64,000 nt of DNA from Bin87 sp963666865. Lineage in GTDB: Bacteria; Chloroflexota; Dehalococcoidia; Lucifugimonadales; UBA3495. Position 1 is the first letter of the stretch. Each line of letters begins with the position of its first letter. Shown piece after piece: positions 58,428-64,000 of this stretch. The stretch is taken from contig OY763072.1 in the NCBI GenBank assembly GCA_963666865.1, positions 2,976,001 to 3,040,000 of the forward strand, written 5' to 3'. Position numbers and translations under genes: made by a program. The notes under the pieces are model-generated. The model was not told the DNA's origin. It searched no databases and was given only the letters and a program-made list of their open reading frames with translations.

Positions 58428-58592
58428 TCACGCGCACCCGCTTTGCGTTGGGGCTTGCTGCCGGTGGTGGCAGGGCGCGGTTGCGAAGTTGGGGTGGTCG
58501 GGGGATGGGGTGGGGATTCGCTGGGTTTTGGTGGCGTTGGCTTCATTCAGGAGCGCACTCAAAACTTTTTTGGTCTCGAACAAGTCGGTCAT
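58428..58592 (-). CDS. Possible small protein (54 aa)
   Basis: ATG at 58592 with ACGGAGAAACC upstream. MTDLFETKKVLSALLNEANA is a plausible helix; the rest is Pro/His/Gln-rich and low in information. It lies inside the segment inserted between hisC and hisD. Coding status uncertain. Confidence 0.35.
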   Translation of the reverse strand: MTDLFETKKVLSALLNEANATKTQRIPTPSPDHPNFATAPCHHRQQAPTQSGCA

Positions 58593-58728
58593 GGTTTCTC
58601 CGTAAGGGTTATGTGGGTGCGTCAGACCAAGACGGTTCTCCGCAATTGTGGATTCCTCTCGATGGAGTTTTGGTCAAGTTACGTCAAAGCGTTCACCTCC
58701 TTTCATCGAACAGATTGCGTCCAGCCGG

Positions 58729-59499
58729 TCAGTTGGATGTCCGGTCGCCCTCGGTTCCACTTAAGTCATGCTGGACGACTGACATTGATATGGTGAGGTT
58801 GTCCGTAATATCCGGCCTGGTGGCGGCGATGGCGCCGCGCTCGGCTGCTTTTTCCAGTGAGGATAGTTTTTCATCGGAGGGCGGAGTTGCCATCTGGACG
58901 GTCACGACGATTTCATTGGTGTCGTGGTCGTAATAGGTCACGCTATCCTGTACACCGTCCTCTTCCAGCACCGCGTAATGCGCTCCGATTACCGCTTCAT
59001 CCACCTCTCTTATGGCAAGTCCTTGGCCGTCGCCGGTTTTTACGCTGATTTCAACGTGAGGGTAATCAGACTTGAATTTTTCGATGGCATCCTCGGCTCT
59101 ACCAGAGATTGAACCCAACAACTCGATATAGGCCGATGACCCGCCGGTTATGGCGACATCAACGACGCTGTTGGGGTCGTCGTCCTCAATGGCCGTTACT
59201 ATCATCGAGAAGTCGTCCTGCCAGGCATAACGGGCTATGGCCTCATCAAGAGTAATCCCCTTGGTGTCGGCCATGAATTGCACGTCTGTCAATTCGGCAG
59301 GCTCTATGGTGGGAGTGGGCTGGTGGCTCGCGGGAGCCGTGCCGGGGTAGACCGTCACCGTCCCGCCGTCACCGCCGGGGGCAGTCGTCAGTACCACGAC
59401 CGCGATCACGACCAGAACGCCGCCGCCGTAAGCGAGCCACATGTACCAGCGGGTCCAACGATTTTCGGGTGAGCCGCGTCGCTCACCCTCGGTCATCAT
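58729..59499 (-). CDS. Single-pass membrane protein with an extracytoplasmic domain
   Basis: 256 residues from the ATG at 59499 (GTAGGAGG upstream). A short basic N-terminus, one TM helix at about 17-40 (WYMWLAYGGGVLVVIAVVVL), a Pro/Thr tether (PGTAPASHQPTPTIEPAEL), then a domain ITLDEAIARYAWQDDFSMIVTAIEDDDPNSVVDVAI ... RAEDAIEKFKSDYPHVEISVKTG...AVIGAHYAVLEEDGVQDSVTYYDH. This domain recalls prodomain or inhibitor-like segments of secreted proteases, but no family is assigned. It is inside the segment inserted in the his operon. Confidence 0.7.
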   Translation of the reverse strand: MMTEGERRGSPENRWTRWYMWLAYGGGVLVVIAVVVLTTAPGGDGGTVTVYPGTAPASHQPTPTIEPAELTDVQFMADTKGITLDEAIARYAWQDDFSMIVTAIEDDDPNSVVDVAITGGSSAYIELLGSISGRAEDAIEKFKSDYPHVEISVKTGDGQGLAIREVDEAVIGAHYAVLEEDGVQDSVTYYDHDTNEIVVTVQMATPPSDEKLSSLEKAAERGAIAATRPDITDNLTISMSVVQHDLSGTEGDRTSN

Positions 59500-59582
59500 C
59501 GGGAAGCCTCCTACGGGGCGGCGGCCCATACAAAGAGGGAATTTCGCTACTCGAGATTTGACTGACACGTAGTCAGAACTAG

Positions 59583-60267
59583 GTAGTGTTGACATTTGGA
59601 CTTCGGTACAATCGCCCCATGGCGAGTATAACCATACCTTCCGACCAATGGGAGAAGATTTTGCAATTCCTGCGGGATTGCCCTGACGTGTACGTTGGCG
59701 ACGCGGCGGAATGCAAGCGGTTTGTCGAGGGCGTGCTGTGGATGGATCGCTCCGGGGCGTCCGCCCCTGGCGGACCGCCGGCCGAGTATGGCAACTGGAA
59801 TACCATCTACAAACGCTTCGCTCGCTGGTGCGACCGTGGCGTCTGGGAGCGTCCGCCCCTAGCGGATCAGTACGGAACCGGACCTGGAGTATCTGGTTAT
59901 CGACAGTACGGTGGTTCGAGCGTCCGCCGGAGGCGGATGCGCTGGGGGAGCCCCGACAGAAAAGGGGCAATCAGCGCAAGCCCTGGGCCGAAGTCGCGGC
60001 GGGTTCAGCACGATGGTTCACGTGAGCGTGGACGCTCTGGGCAACCCCACGCGGTTCACGTTGACGCCGGGACAGCGGCACGACATCACCCAGGCGGAGG
60101 CCTTGATCTCCGGCTACCGGAGCGAGTACGCAATCGCGGACAAAGGACATGACGCACAGGACTTCATCGACCATTAGGCAGAAGAGGGCATGGTGGCAGT
60201 GATCCCCGCACGGGCCAACCGCAAAGCACCACGGGATTACGATAGACACTTATAATGTCAACACTGC
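59583..60267 (+). mobile_element. IS5-family remnant (685 bp) with inverted repeats and CTAG target duplication
   Basis: Left end GTAGTGTTGACATT (59583-59596) and right end AATGTCAACACTGC (60254-60267, the inverted complement) are 14-bp terminal inverted repeats with one mismatch. They are flanked by CTAG on both sides (59579-59582 and 60268-60271), a typical four-base target duplication. Full IS5 relatives are about 830-900 bp, so the element is internally deleted. The right CTAG lies exactly at the stop codon of hisD. Confidence 0.88.
59619..60245 (+). pseudogene. Frameshifted IS5-type transposase
   Basis: The first frame encodes PSDQWEKILQFLRDC...GNWNTIYKRFARWCDRGVWER, the N-terminal IS5 transposase region. 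A +1 frameshift near 59870 is followed by PDLEYLVIDSTVVRA (first catalytic Asp) and later GQRHDITQAEALISGY, then ADKGHDAQDFIDH (second Asp), ending near RKAPRDYDRHLY. Three TCCGCC/GGCGGA-like palindromes (59760, 59852, 59923) lie in the gene and may have caused the damage. Not functional as is. Confidence 0.85.
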
Positions 60268-61614
60268 CTAGCACCCTTGAACCGCGGCGATGTGGTCTAA
60301 GCGAGCCTGGACGGCGCCGGCGTGGCCGGGGAGGCCCTCGGCTTCGGCGATGCGGACGGCGGCAGCGCCGAGGTCGGCGAAACGCTGGGGGCTGAGGCCG
60401 ACCACCGGCATGGTGCGGACAAAATGGTGGACGCTCAAAGCGGAACTGAAACGCGCCGTGCCCCCGGTGGGCATGACGTGGGACGGGCCGGCAATGTAGT
60501 CACCCATGACCTCCGGGGAAAACTCGCCCAGGAACAGGCCGCCGGCGTTGCGGACCTCGCCAGCCCAGGCCCAGGGGTCGGCCACCATGAGGCACAGATG
60601 CTCCGGGGCGATGTGATTGGCCACGGCAATGGCATCGGAGAATTGGTCTACCAGCACCACACATCCTTGCCGTTCCAGGGAGTGGCGGATGGTTTCGGCG
60701 CGGGGGTTGCCGGCGATCTGGCAGTCCAACTGGGATTCGATGGCGTTCACCAGGGTTTCGGAGTCGGTGACCAGTATTGCCGAAGCCATGGGGTCGTGTT
60801 CGGCCTGGGCGATGAGGTCGGCGGCGCAGAAGACCGGATTGGCGGAGTGGTCGGCGAGGACGATGGTTTCGGTGGGGCCGAAAACGCCGTCGATGTCCAC
60901 CTGGCCCTGCACCATGCGCTTGGCGTAGGCAACGAAGACGTTGCCGGGGCCGCAAATTTTGTCCACTTTACGGATACTCTCCGTACCGTAGGCCAGGGCA
61001 CCGATGGCGGGAACGCCTCCGACCTGGTACACGGCGTCCACGCCGGCGATGCGGGCGGCGGCCAGCACGGTGGCGTTGAGGGGTTCCGCTCCACGGCGGG
61101 GGGTGGCAAGCACTACCTCACGGACCCCGGCGACGCGGGCTGGTATGGCGGTCATCAACACGGTGGAAGGATAGGCGGCGGTGCCGCCGGGGGCGTAGAG
61201 GCCGACACGCTCCAGGGGGCGTACCAGCTCACCCAGGCCGCCGCGGAGGTCCACCCAATCGCGGGGCAACGTGGCTTCGTGGAATGCGGTGATCCGCTCG
61301 GCAGCCAGCTCCAAAGCCAGTTTCAAGTCATGGGGTGTGGCCTCCCACGCAGCGTCGAGTTCGACGTCCGGTACTTCCAGACTTTCAGGTTCTGCGCCGT
61401 CGAGCAATTTGGCGTAGCGACGGACGGCGTCGTCGCCCTCGGCGCGAACGTCGCGGAGCATCTGGAGAACGGAGGATTCGGGTGTAGCGTCGGAGCCGAA
61501 TAACGCACGGGTACGCCGGAGCGTTTCGTCCGGCAGGGAGGACAGGTCGAGGGGGTCGATGCGGGTCAGGACCGATTCGGCGGCGGCCAACCCGCGCACC
61601 TGCTTAAGTCGCAC
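60268..61614 (-). CDS. hisD: Histidinol dehydrogenase
   Basis: 448 residues from a GTG at 61614, which has GGGAG upstream and lies inside the end of the preceding gene (11-base overlap). HisD features: VGLYAPGGTAAYPSTVLMTAIPARVAGV, VYQVGGVPAIGALAYGT, KICGPGNVFVAYAKRMVQG, GPTETIVLADHSANP, the catalytic IAPEHLCLMV and GGLFLGEFSPEVMGDYIAGPSHVMPT with the SSALSVHHF segment. It oxidises histidinol to histidine. Its stop codon TAG is part of the CTAG target duplication of the adjacent IS remnant, so the last residues (AVQGC) were probably changed by the insertion event. Confidence 0.95.
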   Translation of the reverse strand: MRLKQVRGLAAAESVLTRIDPLDLSSLPDETLRRTRALFGSDATPESSVLQMLRDVRAEGDDAVRRYAKLLDGAEPESLEVPDVELDAAWEATPHDLKLALELAAERITAFHEATLPRDWVDLRGGLGELVRPLERVGLYAPGGTAAYPSTVLMTAIPARVAGVREVVLATPRRGAEPLNATVLAAARIAGVDAVYQVGGVPAIGALAYGTESIRKVDKICGPGNVFVAYAKRMVQGQVDIDGVFGPTETIVLADHSANPVFCAADLIAQAEHDPMASAILVTDSETLVNAIESQLDCQIAGNPRAETIRHSLERQGCVVLVDQFSDAIAVANHIAPEHLCLMVADPWAWAGEVRNAGGLFLGEFSPEVMGDYIAGPSHVMPTGGTARFSSALSVHHFVRTMPVVGLSPQRFADLGAAAVRIAEAEGLPGHAGAVQARLDHIAAVQGC

Positions 61615-62365
61615 TGAGGTACTCCCTGGCCTGGACCTTGGTTTCGTCGATGACGCGCTGGCGGTAGGCGTCGATAAGTTCGCGGGGGACCCGTTGGTAC
61701 ACCCGCTCCAGGCTCTGTGGCATCTGTTCGAGGAATCCGTCCACCACCAACTGGACGTCGCCGTTGTCACGGTACATGCGGTTGAGGGCGCGTTTCAGCC
61801 TTTCCCAGGTGAAATCCCAGCCAAGGAGGCGGGCCACCCAGCCGCGCCATTCGTCAATCAGTTCGTCCTGGAGGAATTCCAGGGCCGGCATCGGGTCCAC
61901 GGCGGCGATGGCGTCGTTTTCGGCAACGAGGCGTTGGTTATCTTCCAGCACCACGCGGTCCATATCGAGTTGCAGGGCACGATCCCAGATTTGCGCCTCG
62001 ACTTCAGTGTCGGTGACCCGGGTTTCGGAGCCGAAGTGAGGACGGTACATGGAGGTAATCCACACTTCATCGGCGACAATGTGGCTGATGTAACCGAGGA
62101 GGAAGGCTCGGGTCTGGGGCGTCAAGCCGTTGTCGGAGCCAGCCAGCTGGGGATACTGCTCGAACATTCGCTGGACGCCGGTACCGACCTGGGTTACGGA
62201 CAAGTCGGAAAAATGAGTGCGCCCCCGGTCCCATTTGGTCATGGCCCGGATGTCCGGTGTCGTGGAGCCCAAATAGGCGGCTCCGGAATGGTCGTGGACG
62301 TAACCCCAATCCAGTTCAGTGGCGACCTGCTGGCACACGTAGATGTGCATGGGGAGGTTAGGCAT
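61604..62365 (-). CDS. Zinc-dependent phospholipase C-like protein inside the his operon
   Basis: About 253 residues from the ATG at 62365 (an ATG at 62383 is possible). It begins MPNLPMHIYVCQQVATELDW and continues HDHSGAAYLGSTTPDIRAMTKWDRGRTHFSDL ... TRAFLLGYISHIVADEVWI, the metal-binding layout of the bacterial zinc-dependent phospholipase C family (PF00882). His and Asp ligands are visible. Both ends overlap his genes (hisG end upstream, hisD start downstream), so it is fully embedded in the operon, an unusual neighbour for histidine synthesis. No signal peptide is present. Confidence 0.78.
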   Translation of the reverse strand: MPNLPMHIYVCQQVATELDWGYVHDHSGAAYLGSTTPDIRAMTKWDRGRTHFSDLSVTQVGTGVQRMFEQYPQLAGSDNGLTPQTRAFLLGYISHIVADEVWITSMYRPHFGSETRVTDTEVEAQIWDRALQLDMDRVVLEDNQRLVAENDAIAAVDPMPALEFLQDELIDEWRGWVARLLGWDFTWERLKRALNRMYRDNGDVQLVVDGFLEQMPQSLERVYQRVPRELIDAYRQRVIDETKVQAREYLSAT

Positions 62366-63377
62366 CGGTTTCGTAACCTCCATTGAGAACGGAGATGCGG
62401 GCCAAAAAGCCCTGGAACGCTTGGGATTGGTCTTTGAAAAGATATGATAACTGGGCAGCGGCGATGTCCACTCCGCCGCATTCGCGCAGGTGGGAGACGG
62501 CGTCGAGCAATCTATTTTTGCGTATCAACAGGGATACGGCGTACCAGTCATCCTCTTCGACGCTGAACACGCGGGCTACGGTTGGTCCCTGGATGCCGGC
62601 GATCTCGGGGCGGGCCAGGATCATGGCGCTGACATCCTCGGCGGAACGTCCCTGCACGTTGGCGGTGATGCGGTAGTAGGGTTCGGCGCGCAAACGCGCT
62701 TCGAGCATCTCGGTAAAGGATTGGGCCAACTGAAGGTCGGCCGGGCATCCGGCTAGAGAAGCCGGGTTGGCGATAAGGCAGGCCTGAGACGTGAGAATAG
62801 TACCGCCTTCCAGGGTTTTGAGGCGGTTCTCGCGGAGGGTGGCGCCGGTAGCGCTCAGGTCGGCGATGAGGTCGGCATAACCGGCGATGGGAGCAGCCTC
62901 CAGAGTGCCGCTGGCCGGGACGAGGGTGAAGAAGTTGATGCCCCGTTCAAACAGGTAGCGGCGCAGCAGGCGGGGATACTTGGTGGCGATACGCAGTTGG
63001 CGGCCCCTTTCGTGGAACTCCAGCGCCAGGTCGGCCAGGTCATCGATGGAGGTTACGTCAAGCCAGGAATCAGGTACGGCGAGGACGTAGTCGCACCCCC
63101 CGAACCCGAGGTCGTCCATCACGGGGACCACGGCGTCATCGTCGTGGCGGTACTCCATGAGGCGGTCCAAGCCGGTGATGCCCATTTCGGCGCTGCCTTC
63201 CTCCACCTTGGAGGTGATGTCGGCGGTGCGCTGGAACAGGACGTCGATGCCGGGCAAAGACGGAATGGAACCGGTGTAGCGGCGGGCGTTGGGCCGGCTC
63301 ACCTTGACGCCGCAGGACGCCAGGAAACTCATGGTTGGTTCCCCCAACTCGCCGTCGCTCGGTATAACCAGTCTCAA
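62358..63377 (-). CDS. hisG: ATP phosphoribosyltransferase (long form)
   Basis: 339 residues from a TTG start at 63377. The catalytic part has GITGLDRLMEY, RIATKYPRLLRRYLFERG, and the PRPP loop SGTLEAAPIAGYADLIADLSATGATL. About 120 residues follow, ending ARVFSVEEDDWYAVSLLIRKNRLLDAVSHLRECGG, which resembles the ACT-like histidine-feedback domain of long-form HisG. Long-form enzymes normally work without HisZ, but a HisZ-like gene lies 15 bases upstream. First committed step of histidine synthesis. Confidence 0.9.
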   Translation of the reverse strand: MRLVIPSDGELGEPTMSFLASCGVKVSRPNARRYTGSIPSLPGIDVLFQRTADITSKVEEGSAEMGITGLDRLMEYRHDDDAVVPVMDDLGFGGCDYVLAVPDSWLDVTSIDDLADLALEFHERGRQLRIATKYPRLLRRYLFERGINFFTLVPASGTLEAAPIAGYADLIADLSATGATLRENRLKTLEGGTILTSQACLIANPASLAGCPADLQLAQSFTEMLEARLRAEPYYRITANVQGRSAEDVSAMILARPEIAGIQGPTVARVFSVEEDDWYAVSLLIRKNRLLDAVSHLRECGGVDIAAAQLSYLFKDQSQAFQGFLARISVLNGGYETDA

Positions 63378-63392
63378 GACGCTACCCCAGGG

Positions 63393-64000
63393 TTACGCGG
63401 TGATGGTGCGCGGATATTTTACAGCTTCGGGATACCCGCCGACATCAAGAACGGCGGTACGACCTTCGTGGCGCAATTGGGCGACGGTTCGCAACGCGGC
63501 GGCAGGATTGGCGGGATCTTCGGGAGCGACAAACACAGCCTCGGCAGCGGTACTGGCCGCCCCGTTGGTTGGCATGACCGCCAGCAGGGACTCCAGCGTG
63601 AAGGCGAAGCCCAGAGCCGGTACGGGGCAGGCGGCGCCGAGGGCCCGGGCAAGGGCGTCGTATCGTCCGCCACCGCCCAAGGGTTCCTCCCCTGCGATCC
63701 CAATCAAATCCGGCCGCACTATATCGAAGATGATGCCGTTGTAATAGGCGATGCCCCGAGCCAATGAGAAGTCGATAGTCAACCGGCCGGCGATTGACGG
63801 TTCTTCACCAACCAGTAAGGCCAGATCGGTCAGTCGCTGGACGGCGGCGGGATCAGCTCCCGACGCGGCCACGATTGACTGGGCCTGGGAAAGGGCAACG
63901 GAGGGTTCGCCGCGCACTGAGGCCAGTTGACTGGCCAATGCGATGCCGCGCTCGATGGCGTCGGCGTCGTCGCCTCCCCGGAGTTTGCGGAGCAGACGAT
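63393..64000 (-). CDS. hisZ: HisZ-like ATP phosphoribosyltransferase regulatory subunit, 5' end outside window
   Basis: The frame is open to the window edge, so only the C-terminal ~200 residues are seen. It has the class II synthetase-like core of HisZ/HisRS: DFSLARGIAYYNGIIFDIV (the HisRS motif RGLDYYTG is altered to RGIAYYNG), EEPLGGGGRYDALARALG and PALGFAFTLESLL. The anticodon-binding domain is cut to about 47 residues, which favours HisZ over a true histidyl-tRNA synthetase. First of the his genes visible here, 15 bases before hisG. Confidence 0.82.
   Translation of the reverse strand, partial: RLLRKLRGGDDADAIERGIALASQLASVRGEPSVALSQAQSIVAASGADPAAVQRLTDLALLVGEEPSIAGRLTIDFSLARGIAYYNGIIFDIVRPDLIGIAGEEPLGGGGRYDALARALGAACPVPALGFAFTLESLLAVMPTNGAASTAAEAVFVAPEDPANPAAALRTVAQLRHEGRTAVLDVGGYPEAVKYPRTITA

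Noticed and set aside
58428..58592. Small ORF considered as an antitoxin within the inserted segment
   Set aside because: Pro/His-rich tail, no toxin partner and no family match; kept only as a low-confidence feature.
1..64000. Search for tRNA and rRNA genes
   Set aside because: No cloverleaf or rRNA-like stretch was recognised by eye; a dedicated scan (tRNAscan-SE or Infernal) would be needed to exclude small RNA genes.

Overview
The window is a GC-rich, gene-dense bacterial chromosome segment. The gene content fits a heterotrophic Chloroflexota lineage of the SAR202/Dehalococcoidia type: paralogous FMN alpha-hydroxy-acid oxidases, an F420/luciferase-type oxidoreductase, an MmgE/PrpD protein, a double CaiB/BaiF CoA-transferase, several TPP enzymes and many small palindromic intergenic repeats. 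This assignment is inferred from gene content; no rRNA or tRNA gene was seen.

Layout. 1-6.6 kb (+): the end of an alpha/beta hydrolase, an orphan PD-(D/E)xK protein, a Phd/VapC-type toxin-antitoxin pair, a luciferase-like oxidoreductase, MmgE/PrpD, and an ECF sigma / RskA-like anti-sigma / tiny zinc-ribbon operon. 6.6-14.9 kb (-): a double-length ThyX, a TPP enzyme, and a complete pyruvate (or branched-chain) dehydrogenase operon (lpdA, E1 alpha, E1 beta, E2). 15.1-19.7 kb: a DUF35/thiolase pair, a 20-bp tandem repeat block, an HpcH-type aldolase and RNase D. 19.7-28.7 kb: an M20 peptidase, a large mosaic protein (Cys-rich, GIY-YIG, FnIII, S1-like, KOW-like), a GNAT/TPR/hotdog cluster, a PIG-L deacetylase, TenA and a hydrolase. 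28.8-35.4 kb (-): two near-identical FMN oxidases and a 2-oxoacid:ferredoxin oxidoreductase operon with a fused gamma-delta subunit. 35.5-42.5 kb: an AAA ATPase plus DUF4276 (TOPRIM-like) candidate defence pair, an MFS transporter flanked by a decayed copy of the start of the next TPP-enzyme gene, DUF971, an FmdB-type zinc ribbon and a DAO-type oxidase. 42.5-52.6 kb: a membrane protein, a fused double CoA-transferase, a lipoprotein gene broken by an in-frame TAG, a cysteinyl-tRNA synthetase fused to a GT2 glycosyltransferase, a HEPN-like protein, an SDR, MeaB and an EVE-like protein. 52.7-64 kb: an SPFH/NfeD pair, a crotonase, and a histidine operon (hisZ-hisG-PLC-like-hisD-[insert]-hisC-hisB, all -) interrupted by about 2 kb that holds an IS5-type remnant and a duplicated hisD 3' end.

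Together the genes point to a catabolic generalist: CoA-ester chemistry (CoA-transferase, thiolase, crotonase, MeaB), two routes from 2-oxoacids to acyl-CoA (NAD-linked and ferredoxin-linked), and oxidation of hydroxyacids. The most unusual items are the CysRS-GT2 fusion, the GIY-YIG/FnIII/S1 mosaic protein, the ThyX pseudo-dimer whose signature motif is split between its halves, and the ATPase/DUF4276 pair.
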